Source: Chloroflexota bacterium
Lineage (GTDB): Bacteria; Chloroflexota; UBA11872
NCBI GenBank assembly: GCA_022820025.1
Contig: JAJEGF010000009.1
Span: forward strand, 1-50,794
Length of the DNA: 50,794 nt
Direction of reading: 5' to 3'
Shown here piece after piece: positions 7,527 to 16,782 of the stretch (positions within the stretch are counted from its first letter, which is position 1; every line of letters begins with the position of its first letter). The position numbers were made by a program, and so were the translations under genes. Under the pieces are notes generated by a model. That model worked only from the letters and a program-made list of their open reading frames with translations. It ran no database searches and was not told the DNA's origin.

Positions 7527-10500
7527 TCAGGCGTCGATCGTGACGGCCTCTGCCAGTTCCCACAGGCGCGCCAGCGCGTTGGCTAGCAGCATCTGGCGGG
7601 GGGTGCGGCAGCGGACGGCCAGGAGGCCGGGGCTGGCTACGACTACCGCCAGGCACCTGGCGCGACTGGTGGCGACGTTCAGGCGGTTGAGGCTGTACAG
7701 GAACTCCATCCCGCGCGGGGCGTCGTCGGCCGAACTGGTCGCCATGGAGTAGATCGATATCGGCGCTTCCTGGCCCTGGAACTTGTCGACCGTGCCGATG
7801 CGCAGTCCCTTGAGTTCGGGCCTGGATCCGAGCTCGCGGATCTGCCGGTTGTAGGGCGTGATGATGAGCACGTCCTGGTCGGTCAGCGAGTGGGTCGCAC
7901 CGTCGGCGTCGATCCACGACGGGTTCGAGCGGAGGAGCCGATCGACCTGCTCCGCGATAGCTTCGGCTTCTTCTTCCGAGTCGCTGATCCGGCGTTGATG
8001 CGGTACTGACACGAAGCGTAGGCCGGTTCCTTCGAACGGAGGCGACCCGGCCAGGTCCAGGTTCTCGCGTCCCGGATGCGAACGCAGGCTGTCCTCGTAG
8101 AAGATTTCGGACGTGAACTTGCAGATGCTCGGGTGCAGACGCCAGGTGCCGTCCAGGAACAGTCCAAACTCCCTGGGCATGACCTGGGCGCCGTCCAGCA
8201 CGTGCGCCAGTACCGACCGGTCGGCGCCGGGCGGGTGGACACCCTGGAGCGGCTGGTCGAGTTGTTGCGGGTCGCCCAGCAGCAGCAGGCTGGTGGCGCA
8301 GGGCGCGGCAGCCAGGGCGTCGGCCAGCGACATCTGCCCGGCCTCATCGATGCAGAGGACGTCGACCGAGCCTCCCATCTTGTCGCTCGCCCAAAGCCAG
8401 CCGGTACCGCCCACGACATCCAGGAATCCGGCGGTCAGGCTGTCGGCCGCGTCGTCGGTGCTCTCCAGGTGCTGGAAGCTCTTGGAGGCGGGCTCGTCGT
8501 TGGTGCGCTGGCCGATTCTGACGTCGGCGCCCCGTGACTCGGCCACCCGTGCGGTCTTCTCGAGTAGCTCGCCGATGACTTTGTGACTGTTGGCCGTCAC
8601 GCCAACGCGCTTCCCGGCCTCGATCAGGTCCACGATCATCTCGGCGCCCACGGTGCTCTTGCCGGAGCCGGGCGGTCCCTGGATGGCCAGGTAGCTCTCG
8701 TCCAGCGTCTGGACCAGGCGCCGGGCCGCAGCCTGCGCGTCCTCGCCCTCGCCCGCCAGCGGCGCGTCTTCGGCCTGGCCAACGCGCGGCGGCCGGCGCA
8801 TCAACAGGTCGCGCGCCGCTTGGTTTGGCCCGTCGGCGTCAATACCGTTGTCGACGACCAACCGGGTCAGGTGCTTAAGGCTGCCGGGCTTCGGCCGCGG
8901 GTTGACGTAGTTGAACTGGATGAGCGAGGTGGGCTGTGGCGGAGGTCGCGACGAACCGAGACGCAGCTCAACTTCGCAGGTCTCGTCGTCAAGACGCACG
9001 ATCCGGCCGGCATCCTTGCCGTCCTGCGTCCGAACCGAATCGCCAACCGAGAGCTTGTGGTCCTGTTCCGCAAAGCGGAAGCGATAGAACGTGGATCGGG
9101 CGCGCGGGTTGGGGTCGGGCCGCGCGTCAAGGAACGTGAGCCGCCCGAGCACGTCCGTTTCCTCCGCGCGTTCGTCCTCGGTCAGTTCGTCCTTCAAATG
9201 GAAGTAGCGCCACCACACGGCCTTGTGCTCGCGGCGGTGCCAGTCGACGAGTTGGGCCAGCAGCCAGCGTCCGCGTTGGGCCGGATCCTCCAGCGATGAC
9301 CCGTCAGTCAGATCCTTCGGCATGTCCTCGGTCAGCCGGTCCACGAGCTCCTTTATTTCAAGCTGCTCGTCCGAGTCCACCGTTTCCTCGGGTTCCACAA
9401 CCGTTGGGCGCGGCGGCGCTTCGGCGCCAACCTCGTTCACCAGCGCCGCCCGCTGCTCCTCCAGCCACTCGCGCAGGTAGTAGGTCGAAACGCAGTCGTC
9501 GCGGTTGTAGGCCTTGATCTGGTCCAGCAGGGCGTCCCGGTCGGTGTCCGGCTCGGGCTCCAGCCAGTGCTCGAACTCCACGATGCTCTCGCCGGCGTCG
9601 CGCAAGTCGATTTCGCGCTTGAAGTTGTACAGCGGCTCCAGCCGCTTGATGGAGTAGCTCTCCACCGAGGCCCGGATGCCCTGCCGCACCACCCGGTACA
9701 AGTCCACGAACACCTGCCCGCGCAGCAGTTGATCGACCTCGGTCTCGCGCGTGGCGTAGCGCCCGGCCAGCCGCTTCATCGCGCCGGTTTCGTAAGGCGC
9801 GTAGTGGTAGACATGCATGCCCGGGTGAGCTGTCCAGCGGTTCATGATCAGGTCGATGCAGTCCTCGAACGCCTGGCGCTCGGCCGCCGTCGACACGTTG
9901 CCGTCCTCGATCGACCAGAAGGCGTGAAACGTCAGTTCCCCCGCCGCGTCAGGCAGCCCCGGCTCGATGGCCCCGAAGAGGTAGTCGATCCCGTCGACCT
10001 CGTCCGAGCCATAGAACGGGTCGCCCTCCAGATCCAGGAACAGATCCCCCGGCGAGGGTTCCGGCAGCGCCCAGAGACCTCGGTCCGGCACTAGCGCCTT
10101 GTCGCGGTCGCGCTCGGGCGGAATGCGCTCCGAAATGACCCGACCCTCGCCGCGCACCTGGATGGCCGCCTGCTTCTGCACCCGCTCCAGGGCCTCGGGG
10201 CTGACGCCCTCCACCCGCTCCGGCAGCGGTGGCGACGGCTTGGCGAGCCCGCGGCGCGTGGTGATGTCGATGTCGTGCAACGCGCGGCGCTGGCGCGTGG
10301 ACAGGCCGGCCACCAGCGCCAGGTCGTCCTCCCGCCGCCACTGGGCGCGACACTCCAGCGTCCAGCTACAGAAGTCGCAATGTCCGACCGGCTCGGGCTT
10401 CGTGGGGACCGGATACACCTCCTCCGGGCTGTCCAGCAACGCCTCGAATTCCCTGGCCACCAGCCGGTAGTAGGCCGCGTAGTCGGCCACCCGCAGGCTG

Positions 10501-11054
10501 ACGGTCTCGCGCTGGACGCCGCCCAGCACCAGGTGCATCCGATCGGGGAGACGTCCTTGCATGGCGCCCAGCAGATCGGAGTACATGCAGATCTGCAGCA
10601 CGGCGGGGGCCGAGGGCTGGCGGGCCAGCTTGGTGTCCACGACTTCGTAGCTCCACGGCCCCAGGTCGCTGGGCGTCTCGACCCGCTGGAGGAAGTCCGC
10701 GTACCCCAGCCGCCGCTCATCGAGCAGAACGGCCTGGTAAATCACCTCCGCGCCTTGTCGCATGGCCTGTAGGGTGGCCGCGTGTTCCGACCTGATCTGG
10801 CGGGCCGGGGACACGGTGTCGGGCGGCCGGATTTCGGCGATTGCTCGACCCTGGGCGCGCAACTCTTCCAGGTAGCGCGCCTCGTACTCCTGGCCCCGCC
10901 GGGCCATGCGGTCCAGCACGGGGTCGTCGCGGACCGGTCGCCGGACCTCGGGTACCAGCGTGGCCGCCCGCTCCAGGTTCGCCAGGTGCCGGCATTCCAG
11001 GAATCCCACCAGGTCCGTCGCCGAGTAGGCGAGGCGCTGATCGATCAGCTGCAT
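7527..11054 (-). CDS. TM0106-type RecB-like nuclease fused to a superfamily 1 helicase
   Basis: A 1175-residue nucleic-acid enzyme. The N-terminal half is RecB/Cas4-like and includes a cysteine cluster HCDFCSWTLEC that may hold an iron-sulfur centre. Around residue 341, DLFLDLEGDPFYGSDEVDG matches the RNase-H-like exonuclease domain of this family. The C-terminal half is an SF1 helicase: Walker A GPPGSGKST at about 795, a DEAGQ motif (CIDEAGQMSLADA) at about 903, and the C-terminal motifs TVDKFQGQEAP and NVATSRA. It converges on dnaE2 with 16 bases between the stops. The family is linked to DNA repair or processing, but its exact role is not established. The neighbouring mutasome makes a repair role plausible. 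Confidence 0.85.
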   Translation of the reverse strand: MQLIDQRLAYSATDLVGFLECRHLANLERAATLVPEVRRPVRDDPVLDRMARRGQEYEARYLEELRAQGRAIAEIRPPDTVSPARQIRSEHAATLQAMRQGAEVIYQAVLLDERRLGYADFLQRVETPSDLGPWSYEVVDTKLARQPSAPAVLQICMYSDLLGAMQGRLPDRMHLVLGGVQRETVSLRVADYAAYYRLVAREFEALLDSPEEVYPVPTKPEPVGHCDFCSWTLECRAQWRREDDLALVAGLSTRQRRALHDIDITTRRGLAKPSPPLPERVEGVSPEALERVQKQAAIQVRGEGRVISERIPPERDRDKALVPDRGLWALPEPSPGDLFLDLEGDPFYGSDEVDGIDYLFGAIEPGLPDAAGELTFHAFWSIEDGNVSTAAERQAFEDCIDLIMNRWTAHPGMHVYHYAPYETGAMKRLAGRYATRETEVDQLLRGQVFVDLYRVVRQGIRASVESYSIKRLEPLYNFKREIDLRDAGESIVEFEHWLEPEPDTDRDALLDQIKAYNRDDCVSTYYLREWLEEQRAALVNEVGAEAPPRPTVVEPEETVDSDEQLEIKELVDRLTEDMPKDLTDGSSLEDPAQRGRWLLAQLVDWHRREHKAVWWRYFHLKDELTEDERAEETDVLGRLTFLDARPDPNPRARSTFYRFRFAEQDHKLSVGDSVRTQDGKDAGRIVRLDDETCEVELRLGSSRPPPQPTSLIQFNYVNPRPKPGSLKHLTRLVVDNGIDADGPNQAARDLLMRRPPRVGQAEDAPLAGEGEDAQAAARRLVQTLDESYLAIQGPPGSGKSTVGAEMIVDLIEAGKRVGVTANSHKVIGELLEKTARVAESRGADVRIGQRTNDEPASKSFQHLESTDDAADSLTAGFLDVVGGTGWLWASDKMGGSVDVLCIDEAGQMSLADALAAAPCATSLLLLGDPQQLDQPLQGVHPPGADRSVLAHVLDGAQVMPREFGLFLDGTWRLHPSICKFTSEIFYEDSLRSHPGRENLDLAGSPPFEGTGLRFVSVPHQRRISDSEEEAEAIAEQVDRLLRSNPSWIDADGATHSLTDQDVLIITPYNRQIRELGSRPELKGLRIGTVDKFQGQEAPISIYSMATSSADDAPRGMEFLYSLNRLNVATSRARCLAVVVASPGLLAVRCRTPRQMLLANALARLWELAEAVTIDA

Positions 11055-11182
11055 CGCAAAGTCATCCGCCCGTCCGCCACGGCCGGCGACGCTCGCCCGG
11101 CCCCAGGCTTATGCAATCGGCGCAAACGCGCCGCGGGCATGCTACGTGAGTCGCACCTCGATAGGCCGCCGCCCTCGGCCGT

Positions 11183-11416
11183 CTAGTCCCCTAGCGCTGC
11201 CTCGCCAATGGCCCGCTCCATGTCGTTGAGCGACACCGGCGGCCCGTCGTACGCCAGCAAGCCGTACAGCCGCTGGATGGGCCTCACGGCGCGGATTCGA
11301 ACTTCGCCGTCCAAGATGACATAGCGCAGCCGGTCCCCTGGCTGGACTTCCAGCGCCTCGCGGACCGCCTTCGGCAGCGTTGTCCGCCCGTCCGATGCCA
11401 GCTTCGATTCAATCAC
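11183..11416 (-). CDS. AbrB/SpoVT/MazE-type DNA-binding protein, orphan antitoxin-like
   Basis: A 77-residue protein from GTG 11416. The swapped-hairpin DNA-binding pattern is seen in SKLASDGRTTLPKAVREAL followed by VQPGDRLRYVILDGEVRI, typical of AbrB/MazE/VapB-like antitoxins. Its C-terminus (GLLAYDGPPVSLNDMERAI) resembles the toxin-binding tail of VapB-type proteins. No PIN or MazF partner is present next to it: downstream is the nuclease-helicase start region and upstream is a divergent methyltransferase. It may therefore be a stand-alone regulator or the survivor of a broken toxin-antitoxin pair. Confidence 0.78.
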   Translation of the reverse strand: MIESKLASDGRTTLPKAVREALEVQPGDRLRYVILDGEVRIRAVRPIQRLYGLLAYDGPPVSLNDMERAIGEAALGD

Positions 11417-11561
11417 CTGGACTCCTCGGTCTTTGGTGCGTGTGCCCTGACAGCCATACATAGCACCGGAGAGCCGCAATTCACAGCCGCGCGTGAGGTG
11501 GCCGCCTACTCGAACGCTCTGACAGCTACGCTCGCCACATGCCACCTCCCCTTATATCGCA

Positions 11562-12698
11562 TTGATCCCCGCCACAGCTCTGACCTGGCGACGGCTGCGG
11601 CTGCCGGGCGGGTCAGTCGCGATTCCCTCGCGCGCCGACCAGCCGGGCGGCGAACTGGACCAGGAACTGCGGTTGCTGATGCGCACGCTGGGCCGGCAGC
11701 CGGACGCGCCGTTGCTGGAAGTCGCCGCCTGGGACGCCGGCCTGTCCATAGCCGCGGCCGACGCCGGATGGTCGGACGACGGCATGCTGGTTCCGCTGAA
11801 CGCAGGCGCTTCCGAGAGTTGCCAGGCCGGGGCTGGCGCCTGGACGCTTCTGCCATTGGACGAGCTGCTGCCGGCGGAGGCCAACTTCGCGGTTGTTCGG
11901 GCTTCATATTGGCTTGGTCGCGCCGGTGCAGAGTGGGTGGTTCGCGCGGCGGCAAGGGCTCTGCCGGTGGGTGGTCTGCTGGCCCTGCTGGGCGACCGGG
12001 CGCGCGGCGTCGAGTCCCTTCGCCGTCGCCTGCCGCCGATCGTCGGCCCCATCATCGACCGCGCCGTCGGCGAGCACCGCCGCCTCTACCTGTTTGAAAA
12101 GCAAGTCGAGGATCCGCCGCCCCAGCAGTTCGCGTGGACTTCCACCCAGCGAATTGCCGGTCGCGAGTTCACCCTCTGCCAGCACCCCACCCTGTTCTCA
12201 CCCGCCCGCGTCGATCCCGCCACGGCGCTGCTGGCCGAAAACCTGCCGGATCGGGACGGCCGCTGGCTCGACCTGGGCTGCGGTTCGGGCGCGCTGACCG
12301 TGGCGGCGGCGCGCCAGGACCGCACGCTGACCGCCGTCGACTGGAGCTACGTGGCCGTGGAAACCACCGGAAGAACCCTGGCGGCCAACGGACTCGAGGC
12401 GGAGGTACGGCTGGCGGACGGCGCGCCGACCGGCGAGCAGCCCTTTGACGTCATCCTTTGCTACCCGCCGTTCCACGTGGGCCCGCGCGTGGACCACGGG
12501 CCCGCCGCTCGACTTATCCGGGCCGCCGGAGCCTGCCTGGCGCCCGACGGCGAGCTGCGCGTGGTCCTTACCAGCGCCCAGAGCCCGCGCGATCTCCTGC
12601 AGCCGAGTTTCCGTGAAATAACGCCTGTTGCCAGCGCCCACGGCGCGCAGGTCTTCAGTTGCCGTCAGCCGACCACCGCTCGGGGTCGCCGTCGCTGA
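11562..12698 (+). CDS. RsmC/RlmG-like class I methyltransferase
   Basis: A 378-residue SAM-dependent methyltransferase from TTG 11562. The N-terminal half (to about 200) is a degenerate duplicate methyltransferase fold, as in RsmC (16S m2G1207) and RlmG. The C-terminal half has motif I WLDLGCGSGALTVAAA at about 235-250, an acidic strand end LTAVDWS, and motif IV in VILCYPPFHVG at about 298-308. In RsmC-like enzymes motif IV is NPPF; here Asn is Tyr. This may alter base binding or move the protein toward another substrate. Its stop is six bases from the stop of the convergent dehydrogenase. An rRNA methyltransferase role is likely but the target base is not readable. Confidence 0.72.
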   Translation: MIPATALTWRRLRLPGGSVAIPSRADQPGGELDQELRLLMRTLGRQPDAPLLEVAAWDAGLSIAAADAGWSDDGMLVPLNAGASESCQAGAGAWTLLPLDELLPAEANFAVVRASYWLGRAGAEWVVRAAARALPVGGLLALLGDRARGVESLRRRLPPIVGPIIDRAVGEHRRLYLFEKQVEDPPPQQFAWTSTQRIAGREFTLCQHPTLFSPARVDPATALLAENLPDRDGRWLDLGCGSGALTVAAARQDRTLTAVDWSYVAVETTGRTLAANGLEAEVRLADGAPTGEQPFDVILCYPPFHVGPRVDHGPAARLIRAAGACLAPDGELRVVLTSAQSPRDLLQPSFREITPVASAHGAQVFSCRQPTTARGRRR

Positions 12699-12704
12699 CC
12701 GCGG

Positions 12705-13742
12705 TCAGGACCGGAAGTCGAATACGACCTTCGCGCCCGCGCCGGACTTGGCGGTCATGACGGCTTCCACGGCGTCGTCCAGGTCGAAGGTGTGCGTGAT
12801 GATCGGCTCGACATTGAGCTCGGGGATCAAGTCCAGGGCCCGCTCGAAGGTGTGCACGCGCGTGTTGCTGCCCACGATCTTGCGTTCGCGCGCGAAGAAG
12901 TCGTAGAGCCGCAGTTTGAACATCTCCGACGGGTTGCCCACGCTGATCACCAGCACGGTGCCGGAGTCGCGCACCGTGTCCAGGCACGCCTGGAAGGCCG
13001 GTCCGGCGCCCGCCGCCTCGATGGCGATGTCCGCGCCAAAGCCATCGGTCAGGCTGCGGGCGGCCTCTACCGTGTCGTCCACCGTCGGGTCCAGCACCAG
13101 GTCCGCGCCCAGCGTGGCCGCCAGCCTGCGGCGAGTCTCGCCCGGTTCGCTCACGATCGTCTGCCCGGCGCCCTGGTGCTTGGCGACCTGCAGCGCCAGC
13201 AGGCCGATCGGGCCCGCGCCCGCGATGAACACCGTGTCGCCGGGAGTCACGGTTACGCGATCAAACCCGCGCACCACGCAAGCCAGCGGCTCCGCCAGGC
13301 TGGCCGTGCGCATGTCCGCGCCGGCCGGCATTGGGGTGAGGTGGTGGCGGTTGGCGATCACCACGTCGGACCACGCGCCCCAGGCCATCGGCATGCGGTT
13401 GGAGCAGAAGTTCAACATGCCCCGGTCGCATTCGGGGCAGTCCTCGCAGGAGTTGTTGGGCTCCACCGCCACGCCGTCGCCCGGTTTGAGATCGTCAACG
13501 CCGGGTCCGACCGCCTGCACGGTGGCGGTGAACTCGTGTCCGGGAATCCACGGATCGGATCGCTCCGGGAACCACGAATCGAACTGCCAGCCGTCCCAGT
13601 AGTGCAGGTCGGTGCCGCAGATGCCGGACACCGCGACCTGCAACACCACCTCGTCGGCCTCGGGCTCCCGGATTTCGCGGGACTCCAGCCGCAGGTCGCC
13701 CGGTCCGTAGAGCACCGCAGCTCGTGTCTGCGTTGACTGCAT
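12705..13742 (-). CDS. Zinc-dependent alcohol/polyol dehydrogenase (MDR superfamily)
   Basis: A 345-residue medium-chain dehydrogenase. The catalytic zinc site is marked by SGICGTDLHYW and PGHEF, and the structural zinc lobe by SCEDCPECDRGMLNFC with four cysteines. The Rossmann motif GAGPIGLLALQVAK lies near the middle. The arrangement resembles sorbitol, threonine or galactitol dehydrogenases, which oxidise secondary alcohols with NAD(P)+. The ATG at 13742 gives a family-like start (TRAAVLYGPGDLRLE). It stands alone between the convergent methyltransferase and the STAS-like gene, so context does not reveal the substrate. Confidence 0.9.
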   Translation of the reverse strand: MQSTQTRAAVLYGPGDLRLESREIREPEADEVVLQVAVSGICGTDLHYWDGWQFDSWFPERSDPWIPGHEFTATVQAVGPGVDDLKPGDGVAVEPNNSCEDCPECDRGMLNFCSNRMPMAWGAWSDVVIANRHHLTPMPAGADMRTASLAEPLACVVRGFDRVTVTPGDTVFIAGAGPIGLLALQVAKHQGAGQTIVSEPGETRRRLAATLGADLVLDPTVDDTVEAARSLTDGFGADIAIEAAGAGPAFQACLDTVRDSGTVLVISVGNPSEMFKLRLYDFFARERKIVGSNTRVHTFERALDLIPELNVEPIITHTFDLDDAVEAVMTAKSGAGAKVVFDFRS

Positions 13743-13828
13743 GCCTCAGCGGCTCCCCAAACGATCCTCCGGCACGCTATCCGAGCGGACGGCCGTGCGC
13801 AACAGGCGCGCCGCGCAGGATTTCAGCC

Positions 13829-14164
13829 CTACGAATCCTCGTCATCTGCGGCGCGCATGCGCAGATTGCGACGCTTGCCGTGGAAGAGCAGTTTGTCTAC
13901 TAGGTTTCGTGGTCCCCGCACCACCAGAGTGGCATCAGGCCAAAGGGCGCCCATTTCGCCGGCGAACTCGTTCATAAATGACTGACCCGCGAGCGCCACT
14001 GACGATAGGTCAAGAACTACCTCCCGCGCAGCAGGCTGATAGTCGTGGCGGATGAACTCCGCAATCTCGCGTGCCCGGTCCCGCGTCGCGAACGTGCGGC
14101 CAAAGTTGCCAAGTTCAACCGAGGTGGTGATCACTTCTGAATTCTCCGCCGGACTAAGCGCCAT
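13829..14164 (-). CDS. STAS-like protein, DUF4325
   Basis: A 111-residue protein with the STAS-like core VVLDLSSVALAGQSFMNEFAG (about 49-69 of the protein), the pattern of DUF4325. STAS folds usually act in partner switching with GHKL-type kinases, being phosphorylated on a Ser/Thr; here SS and S of GQSF are candidate positions. The gene follows the ATP-binding protein gene by 15 bases in the same direction, so the two form a small operon. Base composition is less GC-biased than recA and the dehydrogenase on either side, suggesting transfer. No third partner (sigma factor or phosphatase) is adjacent. Confidence 0.75.
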   Translation of the reverse strand: MALSPAENSEVITTSVELGNFGRTFATRDRAREIAEFIRHDYQPAAREVVLDLSSVALAGQSFMNEFAGEMGALWPDATLVVRGPRNLVDKLLFHGKRRNLRMRAADDEDS

Positions 14165-14179
14165 ATCCGAGCCACCAGG

Positions 14180-15220
14180 TCAACGGCTCAATGGAAAGAG
14201 TAGCGAAACCAGAGTGCCCGACCAAGATCTGCTCAGCGTGCGGCCGCCGGTTGAGTTCGGCGTTGCGACAACACAGCCATCACCCGAAACAATCATCAGG
14301 CGACGGCCAGACCCTTTTCTCGATAGTTCGTGCGTCGTCGACAGCCCAATGCCCCTCTGCGGATCATCTAGTCCGCTCACGCCTTCCTCGAGTGCCTTCT
14401 CGATAGCGTCTTCGTCAGTCGCTAGGTACGGATACCGCCGGCCAAGCGTTGCTCGAATCCCGATGCCGGCATCCGCCACAGCGAACTCAGCGAGTCGCCT
14501 CCCGCCCGCTGTCCATATCTGCGCAAGACAGACGGCCCCGAAAGGTGACTGTGAGTGCTCAATCGAATTGATCGCCGGCTCCCAAAGGCCCTCCACAACC
14601 TCGTCCAGAAGAACGCTGGACCGGATGCCGCCCGTTCGTCTGAATCCCTCGTACACCTCCTCCGCGAGAGCCTCCACCTCGCCGGAATTCGTAACCGTCG
14701 TCATGCTCAATATCGCGTCGTTGACTTCGTATGTGAAGTCACCCGGGTGACGCCTGCCTTCAAAGCTCACGTCGAGATTGGAGAGGTACCAGCAGAAGCC
14801 GGATACCGTCTCTAGATGCTGGCAGCACACTGAGTCCGTTGGGAGCCCTACGCGCACCTGGTGACCAGCATGCGTGGCGGAAACGGCAAGGGCCGCAAGG
14901 CTGGCAAGAGCACCTGGACGAATTGAAGTGAGACCACTCAGATCAAGAAGGACTTCGCCTTCCAAGCTCTCCGTCTGCGACTCGACCACCTGATACGTGC
15001 TGTTGACGATTCGTCGCAACACGATTCCCGTAGGCAAGAAGGTCTCCAGCTCCGTGCGAAACGAGCATCCTCCACCCAGCCTAGTGTTGTCGGTCAAGGG
15101 GCGGCCATGTCGGCGAAGATCTGCTTCGAGGGGTGAGAACTTCTCGGATGAGGTGTTTGGACGCCCTTCGTCGACGCGGCGCGCGCAGGATTCGCCCCCC
15201 TCCGATACCATGAACTCCAC
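14180..15220 (-). CDS. GHKL ATPase with N-terminal STAS-like region
   Basis: A 346-residue protein. The C-terminal half has GHKL ATPase motifs: N box [10 protein letters not shown] at about 212-221, G1 box [13 protein letters not shown] at about 248-260, and G2 box [12 protein letters not shown] at about 290-300. No histidine-kinase dimerisation domain or membrane segment is visible. Residues about 87-125 ([20 protein letters not shown]) look like a STAS-type strand-helix, so the protein may combine a STAS-like domain with the ATPase. The partner STAS-like gene lies 15 bases downstream. GTG 15220 and ATG 15211 are both possible starts; GGAG sits just before the latter. Likely a partner-switching kinase or regulator; no characterised homologue is recognised. 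Confidence 0.75.
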   Translation of the reverse strand: MEFMVSEGGESCARRVDEGRPNTSSEKFSPLEADLRRHGRPLTDNTRLGGGCSFRTELETFLPTGIVLRRIVNSTYQVVESQTESLEGEVLLDLSGLTSIRPGALASLAALAVSATHAGHQVRVGLPTDSVCCQHLETVSGFCWYLSNLDVSFEGRRHPGDFTYEVNDAILSMTTVTNSGEVEALAEEVYEGFRRTGGIRSSVLLDEVVEGLWEPAINSIEHSQSPFGAVCLAQIWTAGGRRLAEFAVADAGIGIRATLGRRYPYLATDEDAIEKALEEGVSGLDDPQRGIGLSTTHELSRKGSGRRLMIVSGDGCVVATPNSTGGRTLSRSWSGTLVSLLFPLSR

Positions 15221-15267
15221 GAGCGTGCGCCGGCCGCCCCGGCGCCAGGGCTGATGGGATCAGGCGC

Positions 15268-16302
15268 ATGGCCAACGACCAGGCAAAGGCGATCGACTCC
15301 GCGATTCAACAGATCGAACGCAAGTTCGGTACAGGTTCGGTCATGCGCATGGGCGCCATGCAGGCCGACCAGGTGCCGGCTGTGTCCACCGGTTCGCTGT
15401 CCCTGGACGTGGCCCTGGGCGTGGGCGGATTGCCCCGGGGCCGCGTGGTCGAGGTATTTGGACCGGAGGCATCGGGCAAGACCACGCTTGCGCTTCACGT
15501 CGTCGCCGAGGTACAGAAGGCCGGCGGCGCCGCGGTCTACGTGGACGTGGAACACGCCATGGATCCCACCTACGCCGAAGCCCTGGGCGTGGACGTGGGC
15601 GAGTTGATCGTCTCGCAGCCCAACGCGGGCGAAGAGGCGCTCGAGATCACTGACGTGTTCGTGCGCAGCAACGCCGTGGACCTGGTCGTGGTCGACTCCG
15701 TGGCCGCCCTGGTTCCACGCGCCGAGATCGACGGCGACATGGGCGACACGCAGGTGGGCCTGCAGGCCCGGCTCATGTCGCAGGCCATGCGCAAGCTGAC
15801 GGCCAACATCAGCCGCTCGCGCACCATCGTCATCTTCATCAACCAGTTGCGCGAGAAGATCGGCGTGATGTTCGGCAACCCCGAAACCACGCCGGGCGGC
15901 CGTGCGCTGAAGTTCTACTCGTCGGTCCGGCTGGACATCCGGCGCATCGGGCAGATCAAGAAGGGGACCGAGGTCATCGGCGCGCGCACCCGCGTCCGAG
16001 TTGTGAAGAATAAGGTCGCGCCGCCCTTCCGCTTCTGCGAGTTCGACATGATGTTCGGTCAGGGCATTTCCTGGGAGGGCGACCTGCTCACGCTCGGCGT
16101 GGACCACGGCGTGCTGACCAAGAGCGGCGCGCACTACAGCTACGACAGCACCCGGCTGGGCATGGGACGCGAGAACGCCAAGGCCTTCCTGCGCGAGCAC
16201 GCGGACATCGCCCAGGAGATCAACGCCGAACTGCGCGAGATGCTGCTGGCGACGCCGGCCGGCACCCAGGCAAACGGCGCCCAGGCGACCGCCGCGTCCT
16301 AA
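15268..16302 (+). CDS. recA: Recombinase RecA
   Basis: The 344-residue strand-exchange protein of homologous recombination and SOS induction. Visible landmarks are the start [22 protein letters not shown], Walker [14 protein letters not shown] at about 66-78, [19 protein letters not shown] (Walker B and the start of loop L1), [20 protein letters not shown] (loop L2 region), and a short C-terminal tail rich in Ala/Gln instead of the acidic tail of many RecA proteins. The ATG at 15268 fits. No clear SOS operator is visible in the 47 bases that separate it from the divergent ATPase gene. A uspA-like gene follows after 15 bases. Confidence 0.98.
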   Translation: MANDQAKAIDSAIQQIERKFGTGSVMRMGAMQADQVPAVSTGSLSLDVALGVGGLPRGRVVEVFGPEASGKTTLALHVVAEVQKAGGAAVYVDVEHAMDPTYAEALGVDVGELIVSQPNAGEEALEITDVFVRSNAVDLVVVDSVAALVPRAEIDGDMGDTQVGLQARLMSQAMRKLTANISRSRTIVIFINQLREKIGVMFGNPETTPGGRALKFYSSVRLDIRRIGQIKKGTEVIGARTRVRVVKNKVAPPFRFCEFDMMFGQGISWEGDLLTLGVDHGVLTKSGAHYSYDSTRLGMGRENAKAFLREHADIAQEINAELREMLLATPAGTQANGAQATAAS

Positions 16303-16317
16303 CCGCGCGCCCACGGC

Positions 16318-16752
16318 ATGGCGTACCAGCCTGAACGCCCGGTAATTGCCGCGGTCAGCGGCCAGCACATGGACGAGGCGGTGGTTACGACGGCGGCCCT
16401 GCTGGCGCGCGCACGCGACACCTCCGTCCTGTTGCTGCATGTCATCGAAGTCAGCCACCGGCTGCCCCTGAACGTGTCCAGCGACGAGATGCTTGGCCAG
16501 GCCGAAGCCGTGCTGGGTGACGCCCGACGCTTGTTGCCGTCTAACGGCGCGCCGGTACGTACGGAAGTCAAGCAGGCCCGCTCGGCGTTCAGCGCCATCG
16601 TCGAAACCAGCCTCGCTGAAGAGGCGGACACGATCGTCGTCGGGGCGCACCGCTTCCTGGGCGAACACGACTGCGACCTCGGCCGCACCGCCACCCACGT
16701 GCTCCGCCACGCCGTGACGCCGGTCGTGGTCTGCTACGACCCGATACGCTAG
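16318..16752 (+). CDS. Universal stress protein (UspA family)
   Basis: A single-domain UspA-like protein of 144 residues. The start PVIAAVSGQHMDEAV and the end segment ADTIVVGAHRF, with TATHVLRHAVTPVVVCYD, match the family. The nucleotide-binding signature G-x2-G-x9-G-(S/T) is not intact after VGAHRFLGEHDCDLGRTATHV, so ATP binding is uncertain. It lies between recA (15 bases upstream) and the PRPP-synthetase homologue (30 bases downstream), probably in one transcript. Confidence 0.85.
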   Translation: MAYQPERPVIAAVSGQHMDEAVVTTAALLARARDTSVLLLHVIEVSHRLPLNVSSDEMLGQAEAVLGDARRLLPSNGAPVRTEVKQARSAFSAIVETSLAEEADTIVVGAHRFLGEHDCDLGRTATHVLRHAVTPVVVCYDPIR

Positions 16753-16782
16753 CCCGTGGCGCTGCGTGGGCGGGGAATGGGG

